A DNA stretch of 64,000 bases, from NCBI GenBank assembly GCA_034111085.1, contig JAWUXZ010000062.1, positions 19,314 to 83,313 of the forward strand, read 5' to 3'. The first letter of the stretch is position 1. Each line of letters begins with the position of its first letter. The stretch comes from Dinoroseobacter sp034111085. GTDB lineage: Bacteria; Pseudomonadota; Alphaproteobacteria; Rhodobacterales; Rhodobacteraceae. Below are positions 29,621 to 39,084 of the stretch, piece by piece. The translations under genes were made by a program, and so were the position numbers. A model generated the notes under the pieces. The model saw only the letters and a program-made list of their open reading frames with translations, was not told the DNA's origin and did no database searches.

Positions 29621-30414
29621 AGAAACGCCTTTCGGATCAAGTTCAGGCCGGCCACGACGAGCACCAGCAGCGTGACTTTCCGAAACAAGTTCTGATCCAT
29701 CCGGTCTTGAAGACGAAAACCAATCCACATCCCCACGAAGGCAGGAATCACCAAAAGCGCGGACAAAGGCGCTGTGTGTTGGCTCAAAATGCCGGACTGG
29801 ATATGCCCAAAGAACAACGACACAGACCCAAGCCCGTAGATCACCCCCTGAACAACCATCTGCTTAGCTTTGGGCGTATTGATCGCCATCAAATACAGCA
29901 CGGTCGTCGGGCCCCACGTCCCTGCTATCCCGCCAAGAATGCCAGAAATCAGGCCAATGCCCCATTCGCTCCAGTTCCGGTTTTCAGGCTTGATCTGGAA
30001 CTTCAAACCCAGAAGCTGCAACACCGACAGCCCCACCACCGGAACTCCCAGCACGGCAAAAAACACCCTGTCGGGGATCATACTAACGGTCTGCGCGGCC
30101 AGAAAAATCGCAACGCAAACAACAATCAGATAGCGGCGAAACTCTTTGATCGCGTCCCAAGCCGGGCCCCTGCCTTGCCGGAAGGTTTGCAAGCCATTCG
30201 ACATCACGACGGGCAAAATCACCGCAGCCAGCGCCAGCTTCGGGTCCATGACCGAGCCAAGCACAGACACCATCACCAGCGGCATCGCGAATCCGACCAT
30301 GCCTTTGATGATCCCCGCCATCAAAGTGATGCCGATGGCCGTGACCAATAGGAACGGTGTAAGGTTAAGTAGAATATCGGGCAAAGCCACGCCTTTCCAG
30401 CGAACCTGTTTCAC
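29617..30414 (-). CDS. TSUP family (TauE/SafE) permease
   Basis: It is 265 residues with about eight hydrophobic segments. The twofold repeat typical of the family is visible: IIKGMVGFAMPLVMVSVLGS near the N-terminus and ISGILGGIAGTWGPTTVLYL near the middle. Members move sulfite, sulfonates or other organic anions. The substrate is not inferable. It shares a 4-nt nested stop with modC and is divergent from the acyl-CoA dehydrogenase gene. Confidence 0.85.
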   Translation of the reverse strand: MKQVRWKGVALPDILLNLTPFLLVTAIGITLMAGIIKGMVGFAMPLVMVSVLGSVMDPKLALAAVILPVVMSNGLQTFRQGRGPAWDAIKEFRRYLIVVCVAIFLAAQTVSMIPDRVFFAVLGVPVVGLSVLQLLGLKFQIKPENRNWSEWGIGLISGILGGIAGTWGPTTVLYLMAINTPKAKQMVVQGVIYGLGSVSLFFGHIQSGILSQHTAPLSALLVIPAFVGMWIGFRLQDRMDQNLFRKVTLLVLVVAGLNLIRKAFL

Positions 30415-30592
30415 CTTGTCCTAGGCCTCGGACCTGGGGAATAAAAGACGCAAAAAGCGCGCAACCTCCACTTGCCCTGCCGGATGCGCGATCTAGCTCC
30501 GAGACATATTGATACGGAAAATGCCGCACCTGCGAATTTTTCTTGCGCTGCACCTGCAAACTGCTAAACCCGGTGCCGACCGAAAAGAAAGC

Positions 30593-32302
30593 ATGATGGA
30601 GACGATGATGGCCCATGATGGACAAGACTTGAACGTCAGCGAGATCGCCCCCGTGCTGCTCGATGACCTGCTGGCACTGACCAAAGCGGCCGTAGCGCCG
30701 GTCGAGGCTTTGCTGGACATCGCCACCACCAAAGTCCGCGCAACAGTCACTTCGGGCGAGCGTGTTTCCGGGGCTTTGATAGAGGCCAACCAGACCGCAG
30801 CGCACGGACTGGCATGGCTGGCAACGTACGTCGAATCCTTGCGCCAGATGCAGAACTGGGCCGAGCGCCTCAGCGCGGAAGGCAAGTTCGGCGAGGTCGA
30901 AGCGCTGATCCATCAGATCGCGTTTGGCGAATACCTCTGGCAGCTATACGGCGGCATTCAGATGAACCAAGGCGAGATCGTGCGCCTGCAAGATCTGGGC
31001 CTGACCCAAGACGACCAGCGCGCCATGATGAGCCCCGCAATCATGGCGCTGACCCAGAAAGGCAACACCCAAGCCGCGCGGATGCGTCTGGTTGCGTTGA
31101 TGCAGGAACGCTCCGCTGAAGTGACGGTGGGCGCATCCGGCCTCGATGACGAATTGGAAATGATCCGCGAGCAGTTCCGCCGCTTCGCCGTCGAAAAGGT
31201 GGAACCCTTCGCCCATGATTGGCACCTCAAAGACGAGCTGATCCCGATTGAAATCATCGACGAGCTTGCCGAAATGGGTGTGTTTGGCCTGACTATCCCC
31301 GAAGAATACGGCGGGCTTGGGCTGTCCAAAGCCTCCATGTGTGTCGTGTCCGAGGAGCTATCTCGCGGCTATATCGGCGTCGGCAGCCTTGGCACCCGGT
31401 CCGAGATCGCGGCTGAGTTGATCATTTGCGGCGGCACCGAAGAGCAAAAGCAAAAATGGCTGCCCCAGCTTGCCAGCGCTGAAACCCTGCCGACGGCCGT
31501 ATTCACCGAGCCAAACACAGGCTCTGATCTCGGCAGCTTACGCGCGCGCGCAGTTAAGGACGAGAACGGCGATTATAAAATAATCGGGAACAAGACCTGG
31601 ATTACCCACGCCTCGCGCACCCATGTGATGACGCTGCTTGCACGTACGAACCCTGACAGCACAAACCACACCGGGCTGTCGATGTTTCTTGCCGAAAAAA
31701 CCCCCGGCGACGATGCGCATCCGTTCCCAACCGAAGGCATGACCGGCGGCGAGATCGAAGTGCTCGGCTATCGCGGCATGAAAGAATACGAGCTCGCGTT
31801 CGACAACTTCCACGTCAAGGGTGAGAACCTGCTGGGTGGCGAAGAAGGCAAAGGCTTCAAGCAGCTGATGGAAACGTTCGAGAGCGCCCGCATTCAGACC
31901 GCCGCACGCGCAGTTGGCGTGGCCGCGTCTGCGCTCGATGTGTCGATGAAATATGCGCAAGATCGCAAGCAATTCGGAAAGTCGTTGATCGCCTTTCCAC
32001 GCGTGGCCTCGAAGCTTGCCATGATGGCGGTTGAGATCATGATTGCCCGCCAGCTGACCTATTTCAGCGCCGCCGAGAAAGACGAAGGCCGCCGCTGTGA
32101 TCTGGAAGCCGGAATGGCGAAACTGCTGGGCGCGCGCGTGGCTTGGGCCGCCGCCGATAACGGTCTGCAAATCCACGGGGGCAACGGGTTCGCGCTTGAA
32201 TACAAAATCAGCCGCATTCTGTGCGATGCGCGTATCCTAAATATCTTCGAGGGCGCGGCGGAGATACAAGCCCAAGTAATCGCGCGGCGTTTGCTGGGCT
32301 AA
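30593..32302 (+). CDS. mcd: Probable (2S)-methylsuccinyl-CoA dehydrogenase
   Basis: Acyl-CoA dehydrogenase with an extra N-terminal domain of about 160 residues before the usual fold. This architecture matches Mcd, which oxidises methylsuccinyl-CoA to mesaconyl-CoA in the ethylmalonyl-CoA pathway. FAD/substrate motifs include IPEEYGGLGLS, AVFTEPNTGSDLGSL, GNKTWITHA, YAQDRKQFGKSL and QIHGGNGFALEYKISRILCD. The catalytic base would be in the C-terminal EGAAEIQ segment. Electrons would pass to EtfBA. The start is uncertain: ATGs at 30593, 30596, 30605 and 30608 are possible, while the open frame from 30509 extends too far upstream. No other pathway enzyme is in the window. Confidence 0.85.
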   Translation: MMETMMAHDGQDLNVSEIAPVLLDDLLALTKAAVAPVEALLDIATTKVRATVTSGERVSGALIEANQTAAHGLAWLATYVESLRQMQNWAERLSAEGKFGEVEALIHQIAFGEYLWQLYGGIQMNQGEIVRLQDLGLTQDDQRAMMSPAIMALTQKGNTQAARMRLVALMQERSAEVTVGASGLDDELEMIREQFRRFAVEKVEPFAHDWHLKDELIPIEIIDELAEMGVFGLTIPEEYGGLGLSKASMCVVSEELSRGYIGVGSLGTRSEIAAELIICGGTEEQKQKWLPQLASAETLPTAVFTEPNTGSDLGSLRARAVKDENGDYKIIGNKTWITHASRTHVMTLLARTNPDSTNHTGLSMFLAEKTPGDDAHPFPTEGMTGGEIEVLGYRGMKEYELAFDNFHVKGENLLGGEEGKGFKQLMETFESARIQTAARAVGVAASALDVSMKYAQDRKQFGKSLIAFPRVASKLAMMAVEIMIARQLTYFSAAEKDEGRRCDLEAGMAKLLGARVAWAAADNGLQIHGGNGFALEYKISRILCDARILNIFEGAAEIQAQVIARRLLG

Positions 32303-32320
32303 AACCTCCAAGAGCAATAC

Positions 32321-32354
32321 GGAAAGAGGGGCGAAATCGGCCTCTCTTTTTTTA
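32321..32354 (+). terminator. Intrinsic terminator after the acyl-CoA dehydrogenase
   Basis: AGAGG (32325-32329) pairs with CCTCT (32341-32345), with an inner CG-AAAT-CG. A run of eight T residues follows the last C (32347-32353). Confidence 0.8.
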
Positions 32355-32465
32355 AGCTACCCGCATTTTTCTTGAACGCTCGGGCGGTCTTTCACCCAGA
32401 GCGGTTGAACATTCGCCCACGCGCCCCAAACTAAACTCAACAGTTCACAAAACAACGGAGGCCCC

Positions 32466-33497
32466 ATGGCCCGCGTCCTCGTCACCGGAGCCAGCGGCTT
32501 CATCGCAAAGCATATCGTCCTGCAACTGCTGAAGGCCGGGCACACTGTCATCGGATCATTGCGCAGCCCCAAGCGTCAGGACGAGGTGCGCGCGGCAGTT
32601 GCAAACCATCTGGACGGAGATGATTGGCAAAACCGCCTGCTCTTCGTCACGCTTGATCTCGATTCGGATGACGGTTGGGACGGCGCGCTTCAAGGGGTAG
32701 ATGTGTTGATGCACACCGCGTCCCCCTTCCCGTTGGCGCAGCCCGAGAACGAAGATGACCTGATCCGGCCCGCCGTCAACGGCACCTTGCGCGCGCTCAA
32801 AGCTGCCAAGGCCAATGGTATCAAACGCGTGATCCTGACCTCCTCAGCCGTGGCCGTGATGACCGGCGAAATGCCAGCGGCCAAAACCAGCTTTGACGAG
32901 GCGGATTGGTCTGACCTGACCCATCCCACAATGACCCCCTATGTGCGCTCCAAAACCCTTGCCGAGAAGGCCGCCTGGGACTTCGTGCAAACCGACGCGC
33001 CCGAGATCAACCTGACCACGATCAACCCTGTACTCGTCCTCGGCCCGCCGCTGGACGACAAATTCGGTGCCTCCGTCAGTATTGTCGAGCGTGTGCTGAA
33101 CGCCAAAGATCCCGCCATACCGCGCTTTGGCCTGCCAATCGTCGATGTGCGCGACGTCGCTACAATGCACCTCAAAGCGCTTGAAATGCCTGAGGAAACA
33201 CGCGCCAAGCGCTTTCTGGCGGCAAACGGGTTCTTGTGGTTCGTTGATGTCGCCAAAGTCCTGAAAGCTGCCTACCCGGACCACAAGATCATCACCCGCC
33301 AAGCCCACAACTGGTTGGTGCGCGTGTTGGCGATCTTCGACAAAGAAATCCGCACGATGGTGGTCCCACAGCTTGATAACGCCCCGCAGGTGTCGAACGC
33401 GCGGGCGCGCACGGTCATGGGGATGGAGTTCATATCGCCGAAAGACGCCGTGGTTGCATCCGCCGATGTAGTACTGAAATCGCGCGTGAATAAGTAG
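32466..33497 (+). CDS. NAD-dependent epimerase/dehydratase family reductase
   Basis: Extended SDR resembling dihydroflavonol-4-reductase and aldehyde reductases, 343 residues. The cofactor motif is VTGASGFIAKHIV, the TSSAVAVM strand follows, and the catalytic pair is in YVRSK. GGAGG is the ribosome binding site. The real substrate is unknown. The META protein gene starts 2 nt after its stop, so the two are in one transcript. Confidence 0.85.
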   Translation: MARVLVTGASGFIAKHIVLQLLKAGHTVIGSLRSPKRQDEVRAAVANHLDGDDWQNRLLFVTLDLDSDDGWDGALQGVDVLMHTASPFPLAQPENEDDLIRPAVNGTLRALKAAKANGIKRVILTSSAVAVMTGEMPAAKTSFDEADWSDLTHPTMTPYVRSKTLAEKAAWDFVQTDAPEINLTTINPVLVLGPPLDDKFGASVSIVERVLNAKDPAIPRFGLPIVDVRDVATMHLKALEMPEETRAKRFLAANGFLWFVDVAKVLKAAYPDHKIITRQAHNWLVRVLAIFDKEIRTMVVPQLDNAPQVSNARARTVMGMEFISPKDAVVASADVVLKSRVNK

Positions 33498-33499
33498 CC

Positions 33500-33886
33500 G
33501 TGCTGGGCCTTTTCCTCTCGTTCCCGATCCTTCTGGCAAGTTTTTTGGCGGATGAGACCATCACAGGCTATGGCGGTGCGGGCGCAGTCTGGACCTTGAC
33601 GGAACTGGACAGAGCCCCCTTTCCTGCCCGCGCCACTTTGGTGTTTGAGGACGGCGGTTCGGTTTCCGGCCAAGCACCCTGCAACCGCTTCCAAGCGCAG
33701 CAAAGCGTGCCCTATCCGTGGATCGAGGTCGGCCCAATCATGGCAACCAAGATGGCGTGCCCTGATCTGGAAGCGGAAGGCATCTATCTTGATGCCTTGC
33801 AGGAAATGACACTCGCCGAGGTCTCAGGCCCGGTTCTGATACTGTCCAATGATGCTGGCCGCGAAATGGTGTTTCGCGCAGACTAG
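33500..33886 (+). CDS. META domain protein (HslJ-like)
   Basis: It is 128 residues with a GTG start. A short signal-like N-terminus (MLGLFLSFPILLASFLA) leads to the META fold, whose core is VSGQAPCNRFQAQ and MATKMACPDLEAE, the usual CNR and MACP elements. E. coli HslJ is a periplasmic or outer-membrane heat-inducible protein linked to novobiocin tolerance. It shares a CTAG stop with recO. Confidence 0.85.
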   Translation: MLGLFLSFPILLASFLADETITGYGGAGAVWTLTELDRAPFPARATLVFEDGGSVSGQAPCNRFQAQQSVPYPWIEVGPIMATKMACPDLEAEGIYLDALQEMTLAEVSGPVLILSNDAGREMVFRAD

Positions 33887-34605
33887 ACCTTCGCCAAGCG
33901 GTCCATAAACCGTTGCCGTGCAGGCGGCAGCGGCTTGTCGCCAAGACTGGGCGCGAGGTGATGGGTCAGGAAATGTCCGCTCAGCGCCAGCCCCTTGCGT
34001 ACGTCGTCGATCCCCATCGGCGTGCCGAGCAGCAAGGATGCCGGTAGGGGCAACAGCCGCTCTGCCCATTCGCCAGCCTCCTGCGCACTAACCGCGCGAC
34101 CCGTGCGCGGCGAGACATAGGCCAGCCCGTCCTTGCCCCCGCTGACTGCGCAGCGTGACAGATCTAGACCGAAACCCATCGCTTCTAGCAGCGCCAACTC
34201 CCACGTCACGTAGAGCGGCAACCAGCCTTCGCCCGTCACAAGCGCGTCGAGCACCTCGACCGTGCGCAAATAGGTATCCGGCAAGAGTTCTCGTTCCGGC
34301 AGCGCAAAACTGGTCAGCGACAGCACCGAGTTTAGCCCCGCAAGCGCCAAAGGATCGCCCAGCACGGACGCCGCGCGCGATTGCACTGGCTCCACCGTAA
34401 ACGCGCCCAAGTGGTCTTCTAAACGCGCACGCCATGTCAGATCCAGCTGTGCGCCCGGTTGCAAGATCGGCGCAATCCGGCGCGATGCCCCCCCACGTAC
34501 AACGCCCAAATGGCGCCCATGCGTTTGCGTTAAAACCTCGATGATCGCGGCGTGCTCACCATGCTTGCGCGTGGCGAGCAGCACGCCGACTTCGCGCCAT
34601 TCCAT
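33883..34605 (-). CDS. recO: DNA repair protein RecO
   Basis: Mediator that loads RecA at gaps together with RecF and RecR. It is 240 residues from MEWREVGVLLATRKHGEH, which matches the family N-terminal OB fold. Twelve extra codons upstream are possible but not family-like. The helical C-terminal half includes LPDTYLRTVEVLDAL. It lies downstream of era in many alphaproteobacteria; here DUF1491 and a convergent membrane gene separate them. Confidence 0.93.
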   Translation of the reverse strand: MEWREVGVLLATRKHGEHAAIIEVLTQTHGRHLGVVRGGASRRIAPILQPGAQLDLTWRARLEDHLGAFTVEPVQSRAASVLGDPLALAGLNSVLSLTSFALPERELLPDTYLRTVEVLDALVTGEGWLPLYVTWELALLEAMGFGLDLSRCAVSGGKDGLAYVSPRTGRAVSAQEAGEWAERLLPLPASLLLGTPMGIDDVRKGLALSGHFLTHHLAPSLGDKPLPPARQRFMDRLAKV

Positions 34606-34685
34606 GACAGCATGGATGCACGCAACGGCACGCTTGTCCATCCGAGACCATTCCCGGTAGCGTGCGCGAAAGTAGAAAGGTCCTC

Positions 34686-35312
34686 ATGATGCGCACCAGT
34701 TTTCGACGCTCAGTCGCAATCACGATCGTTGCCCTTGTGGGCCTTGCCCTCGTCCTGCGCGTTTATCTGTCCATGCCCGAGCATAATGGCAGCGTGCTTG
34801 CGACCATCTGGGATATGGCTCGGTATTTCACTATTCTAACCAACGCGCTGGTGGCTATCATTCTAGTGGCCCATATTGCTTTTGGCGGGCAAACCGCATC
34901 CCGGTTGGCGGGCATCACCTTGGCCATCAGCATTGTCGGCGTGGTCTACCACTTGCTGCTCGCGCATCTGCAAGACCTGTCGGGGTTGGAGTTGGTCGTC
35001 GATCACATCTTCCACACAATTGTGCCGCTTGGGATGTTCTCTTGGTGGCTGCTGTTTGCGCCAAAGGCTCCGCTGGGGCCACTTAGCCCAATCACATGGT
35101 TGGTCTGGCCCTTGGTCTATTCAATCTACGCCGTGGCGCGAGGACTGCTGCTGGACGGTGAATACCCCTACGGGTTTCTTGATCTGGCCGAACTCGGCTG
35201 GGCAGGTCTGGCCCAAAGTATGACCGGATTTCTAGTGGCGTTCGCGCTGTCGGCCTACCTGCTATGGGGCACCGCAATACTGCTCGGCCGTCAGTCGGCC
35301 AAGCCCGGTTGA
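34686..35312 (+). CDS. Pr6Pr family membrane protein
   Basis: It is 208 residues with about six transmembrane helices. The pattern MARYFTILTNALVAIILVAH, with a His in the following helices and DHIFHTIVPLGMF, fits the Pr6Pr (FAR-17a/AIG1-like) family. The ATG at 34686 has AGAAAGG about 6 nt upstream; a GTG at 34662 is possible. Its last 22 nt overlap the convergent DUF1491 gene. Function unknown. Confidence 0.75.
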   Translation: MMRTSFRRSVAITIVALVGLALVLRVYLSMPEHNGSVLATIWDMARYFTILTNALVAIILVAHIAFGGQTASRLAGITLAISIVGVVYHLLLAHLQDLSGLELVVDHIFHTIVPLGMFSWWLLFAPKAPLGPLSPITWLVWPLVYSIYAVARGLLLDGEYPYGFLDLAELGWAGLAQSMTGFLVAFALSAYLLWGTAILLGRQSAKPG

Positions 35313-35623
35313 TCCAGTAGGGTCGTGCCACTGCGGCTTTCAACCTCGATCACCCAGAGGTCAGGATCGGTGGCGCGCTGGCGCATGATCACGTCATCAA
35401 CCGCGCGCTCTTCACCCTCAGATAGCACAACCCAAGTCCGGTCGCCCGTCATCAGATCGAAACTGCGTTGCCAGACCACCGCTTGCCCGTCGAGCGTCGC
35501 GAGCTTCACTAAAACCGCCCCCGCCGTCGCGTCGCCTTTGGCTGTTATGTAGACAGGGATCGCTTCGGCTTGTAGCCGCGCCAGATAGGCCGAGACCCAG
35601 AGGCCGCTCGCCAAGCGCGCCAT
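35291..35623 (-). CDS. DUF1491 family protein
   Basis: It is 110 residues. It opens MARLASGLWVSAYLARLQ and contains ITAKGDATAGAVLVKLA, the pattern of DUF1491 proteins found beside era in alphaproteobacteria. It begins 1 nt after the era stop, so it is in the same operon. No catalytic residues are recognisable. Confidence 0.8.
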   Translation of the reverse strand: MARLASGLWVSAYLARLQAEAIPVYITAKGDATAGAVLVKLATLDGQAVVWQRSFDLMTGDRTWVVLSEGEERAVDDVIMRQRATDPDLWVIEVESRSGTTLLDQPGLAD

Positions 35624-35624
35624 A

Positions 35625-36536
35625 TTATTCGTTGCCGTCCTTGAAATTAAGGCCGATCTCGGAATAACGCTCAGACTCTTCCAGCCAACCGGGCCGTACC
35701 TTTACCTGCAAGAATAGATGCACGGTTCGTCCCAGCAACTCGGCCATATCAGCACGTGCTGCCTGAGAGATCGACTTGATCGTCTCGCCTTTGTTGCCGA
35801 GCACGATACCCTTATGGCCGTCGCGCATCACGTAGATGATCTGGTCTACCTTGGCAGAACCGTCTTTCTTTTCTTCCCAACTCTCGGTCTCGACAGTCAA
35901 CTGATACGGCAATTCTTGGTGCAAACGCAGCGTCAGCTTTTCGCGCGTCATCTCAGCCGCGATCATACGCAAGGGCAGATCTGCAATTTGATCTTCGGGA
36001 TAAAGCCAAGGCCCCTCGGGCAAAGTCTCTCCCAGCCATGTCTTCAACGCAGGCACGCCGTGGCCCTTTTCGGCTGAGATCATGAATGTCTCGACAAACG
36101 GAAACGCCTCGTTCAATTCTTTGGCAAGCATCAACAAACGCTCGGCCTTCACGCGGTCGATCTTGTTGATCGCCAGCGCCACGGTTTGCGAGGGGCGTGT
36201 GTGTTCGGGCAACGCCTGAAGGATCGCTTTGACACCTTCGGTCATGCCCCGGTGCGCTTCTACCATCAGCACAACGACATCCGCGTCCGACGCGCCGCCC
36301 CATGCAGCGGCTACCATCGCGCGGTCGAGCCTGCGGCGCGGCTTGAACAGACCAGGCGTGTCCACAAACACAAGCTGTGCTTCACCATCAATCGCAACAC
36401 CGCGAATGCGCGCGCGCGTCGTCTGCACCTTGTGCGTTACGATAGAGACCTTAGCCCCCACCATCGCATTGGTCAGCGTAGACTTGCCTGCGTTTGGCTC
36501 GCCAATGAGGGCCACAAATCCGGCGCGTGTTGTCAT
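35625..36536 (-). CDS. era: GTPase Era
   Basis: Essential GTPase that binds the 3' end of 16S rRNA during 30S maturation. It is 303 residues. G1 is GEPNAGKS, G3 DTPG, and G4 NKID. The C-terminal KH domain includes VMRDGHKGIVLGNKGETIKSI in two parts. It is 134 bp downstream of rnc, the conserved partner. Confidence 0.97.
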   Translation of the reverse strand: MTTRAGFVALIGEPNAGKSTLTNAMVGAKVSIVTHKVQTTRARIRGVAIDGEAQLVFVDTPGLFKPRRRLDRAMVAAAWGGASDADVVVLMVEAHRGMTEGVKAILQALPEHTRPSQTVALAINKIDRVKAERLLMLAKELNEAFPFVETFMISAEKGHGVPALKTWLGETLPEGPWLYPEDQIADLPLRMIAAEMTREKLTLRLHQELPYQLTVETESWEEKKDGSAKVDQIIYVMRDGHKGIVLGNKGETIKSISQAARADMAELLGRTVHLFLQVKVRPGWLEESERYSEIGLNFKDGNE

Positions 36537-36670
36537 GGAGGGATCACTCTGTCGCTTGCAAAGAAAGATGGATTACCCTGTTCTTGCCATTTCCACAATG
36601 CGCGCCAGTACAGGCGCAAAGTCGCAGAAGCATCTCAGCGGCGCAGACGATACTGCAGCGCTCGCGAACA

Positions 36671-37357
36671 CTAGACCGGGTCGCGCAGCGTCTCCATCAA
36701 AGCTGCCGCAGCGTCTTGTTCGGCCTGACGTTTGCTACCGGCCTCGGCATGCGCCTTGCGGCCATCATCCAGCAACACCTCAATCACAAAGCGTGGCATA
36801 TGTGGTGGGCCTTCGCGGCTTACCTCAATGTAGCTTGGTGTGGACATGCCACGCGCCTGCGCCCATTCCTGCAAGTCGGATTTAGCGTTCATCACATGCG
36901 CCTCAGCCGTGCTGATCCGGTCGCCCCAAAGGCGTAGAACCGTCTCGCGCGCGACCTGTGGTCCGGCGTCCAGATAGACTGCGGCAATCACCGCCTCCAA
37001 CGCGTCGCCCAGCAAGGCCACTTTGCGCCTTCCACCAGATTGCATTTCCGAGCGGCCAAGCTTCAGCACTTCGCCCAGATCAATCTCCGCCGCGATATCG
37101 GCACAGGTTTCTTTGCGCACAAGTGCGTTATAGCGCGGCGCGAGCGTGCCTTCGGATGCTGCAGTATCGTCGTGATATAGCGCCTCGGCGATCGTCAGGT
37201 TCAGAACCCGGTCGCCTAGGAATTCGAGCCGTTGGTTATGCCCCCGCGCCGCAGCCGTCATCGACGGATGTGTCAGCGCTTGGATCAGCAAATCTGCGTT
37301 TTCAAAGCGGTGGCCGAGGCGGTCGCAGAACCCTTCGAGTTCGCGGCCCAGCTTCAT
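36671..37357 (-). CDS. rnc: Ribonuclease III
   Basis: Double-strand-specific endoribonuclease that processes rRNA and mRNA hairpins. It is 228 residues. The catalytic signature is RLEFLGDRVLNL, with a second acidic site in GDALEAVIAAVYLD. A dsRNA-binding domain covers about residues 155-224 (KSDLQEWAQARGM). The ATG overlaps the lepB stop by 4 nt. The rplL-rpoB hairpin is a natural candidate substrate. Confidence 0.96.
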   Translation of the reverse strand: MKLGRELEGFCDRLGHRFENADLLIQALTHPSMTAAARGHNQRLEFLGDRVLNLTIAEALYHDDTAASEGTLAPRYNALVRKETCADIAAEIDLGEVLKLGRSEMQSGGRRKVALLGDALEAVIAAVYLDAGPQVARETVLRLWGDRISTAEAHVMNAKSDLQEWAQARGMSTPSYIEVSREGPPHMPRFVIEVLLDDGRKAHAEAGSKRQAEQDAAAALMETLRDPV

Positions 37358-38136
37358 TCAAGAGCCTTAAAGAATCGGTCGCTACGCCATGTCCAGAAAT
37401 AGACCATGCGGCGGCCAGCAGACGAGAACATCACCCGGTCTGCGCGTCCAATAAGGTTCGCAAACGGCACCTGACCAACCCCGCCCGAGGCTTGGGCAAA
37501 GCGCGAGTCTTGGCTATTGTCGCGGTTGTCGCCGACAAAGAAGAAATGTCCCGGCTCAACAGTGAACTCACGCGTAGTATCTGCAAAGCTGTTGTCGATA
37601 TTCAGAATCGAATGGCTGCGCCCCCCGGGCAAAGTCTCGATTGATTTTCCTTTGGTACAAATACCGCCGTCCCCGACTGGGGCATTGTCACAGCGCGGGA
37701 AACTGCCAAGCGGGCCTTGGCGCTCGAACGTTTCTTGGAACACGCCGTCCGGTGTCACCTCGACGGGTGTGCCGTTCAGGATCATCGTGCCCCCGCGGAA
37801 CTGAACCGTGTCACCCGGCAAGCCGACGACTCGCTTGATAAAATCTGACCCGTTGACCGGATGGCGGAACACAACGACATCGCCGCGCTCAGGCTCGGAC
37901 CCAAACAGGCGCCCCGAGATCGGGCAGGCCGAGAACGGGCACGAATGCGCGGAATAGCCATAAGCCATTTTGTTCACGAACAAGAAGTCACCGACCAGCA
38001 ACGTGTCTTTCATTGATCCCGACGGAATCCAGAACGGCTGAAAGAACAATGTGCGAAAGACGCCTGCGATCAACAGGGCGTACACGACGGTCTTGACGGT
38101 TTCGATAAATCCGCCTTCGTCTTTGCTGCTCGCCAT
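37354..38136 (-). CDS. lepB: Signal peptidase I
   Basis: Cleaves signal peptides at the periplasmic face of the inner membrane. It is 260 residues from the chosen ATG, with an N-terminal anchor (VKTVVYALLIAGVFRTLFF). The nucleophile Ser is in PSGSMKDTL and the general-base Lys in FIKRVVGLPGD. The segment GDNRDNSQDSR is the box E region. AGGA lies 7 nt before the ATG at 38136; upstream starts at 38139 (ATG) and 38157 (GTG) are possible. Confidence 0.95.
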   Translation of the reverse strand: MASSKDEGGFIETVKTVVYALLIAGVFRTLFFQPFWIPSGSMKDTLLVGDFLFVNKMAYGYSAHSCPFSACPISGRLFGSEPERGDVVVFRHPVNGSDFIKRVVGLPGDTVQFRGGTMILNGTPVEVTPDGVFQETFERQGPLGSFPRCDNAPVGDGGICTKGKSIETLPGGRSHSILNIDNSFADTTREFTVEPGHFFFVGDNRDNSQDSRFAQASGGVGQVPFANLIGRADRVMFSSAGRRMVYFWTWRSDRFFKALE

Positions 38137-38203
38137 CATCTTGTCCTTACTCTGCACGGGGCTTTGATCTACCGAGGCTTCATGCGCAGGCGTGCCAGAA
38201 GTG

Positions 38204-38620
38204 TCAACTGCCGGACCTTGACGTGATCGGCACCGCCTCGATCACAACCATCGCCTGGGCCCATGGATGGTCATCAGTCAGACTGACATGGATCACCGCG
38301 CGGTGGCCGTCTGGTGTCATCTTGGAAAGGCGTTCTTCGGCCCATCCGGTCAGCACCATCCTTGGCTGCCCGGTCTCGAGATTGACCACCGACATATCGC
38401 GCCACGCAATCCCCATCCGCAACCCAGTGCCCAGCGCCTTAGAGCACGCTTCTTTGGCGGCCCACCGCTTAGCGTAAGTGCCAACGGTATCTTTGCGCCG
38501 CTCGGCCTTGCGTTGTTCGATCGGGGTGAAAACACGGTTGCGAAAACGGTCACCGAACCGCTCAAGCGTCCGCTCAATCCGTTCGATATTTGCGAGATCG
38601 GTGCCGATGCCTAGGATCAT
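38204..38620 (-). CDS. acpS: Holo-[acyl-carrier-protein] synthase
   Basis: Attaches the 4'-phosphopantetheine arm to acyl carrier protein. It is 138 residues. Metal-binding Asp is in GIGTDLANIERIE and the Glu in RWAAKEACSKALG, both AcpS signatures. It lies between the secreted-protein gene and lepB, an order common in this lineage after pdxJ. Confidence 0.95.
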   Translation of the reverse strand: MILGIGTDLANIERIERTLERFGDRFRNRVFTPIEQRKAERRKDTVGTYAKRWAAKEACSKALGTGLRMGIAWRDMSVVNLETGQPRMVLTGWAEERLSKMTPDGHRAVIHVSLTDDHPWAQAMVVIEAVPITSRSGS

Positions 38621-38625
38621 GGGGG

Positions 38626-39084
38626 CTAATCAACCGCGTAGGTTTTAGCCGAGATCGCACCCGTGGCTTGGTTCAGAGTGATTCCCAACCGAACGGGCCG
38701 GAAATCTGCCGCCTCACCATCATAGACGCTCACGGGCACATCAAAGCCGAGGCCCGTCTGCGGATCATATGCTGCTGTCAGATCGGCAAAGCCAATACCC
38801 GCGAACCCAGCACCAGACACGCTGATCATCCGGCACTGGCGCTCGCCCAGTTCAGAATAGGGCGGCGACAAAATCATGAGGTGAAGCGGGCCCACAGCAG
38901 GCTCGACCGCATCCATCACCACCAGACGCACGGCCCCATTCGAGAACGTGCGCGTCATCTGTTCCCAAGGCTCGGCAATATTCTCTGCCCGCGCTTCCCA
39001 ACGATCACAGGAGGTCACGGTTTGCGCGGCAACGGGGACCGCGCAGGCGGCAAGGGTCGCGGCGAGAGAAATCAGAAACTTCAT
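38626..39084 (-). CDS. Small secreted protein of unknown function
   Basis: It is 152 residues with a signal peptide (MKFLISLAATLAACAVPVAA). Two Cys residues (in TSCDRWEAR and ERQCRMISV) may form a disulfide in the periplasm. The rest looks like a beta-rich domain, and I recognise no family. Its ATG overlaps the stop of a small upstream ORF by 1 nt (TGATG), and acpS starts 5 bp after its stop, so it belongs to the pdxJ-acpS-lepB transcript. Confidence 0.75.
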   Translation of the reverse strand: MKFLISLAATLAACAVPVAAQTVTSCDRWEARAENIAEPWEQMTRTFSNGAVRLVVMDAVEPAVGPLHLMILSPPYSELGERQCRMISVSGAGFAGIGFADLTAAYDPQTGLGFDVPVSVYDGEAADFRPVRLGITLNQATGAISAKTYAVD

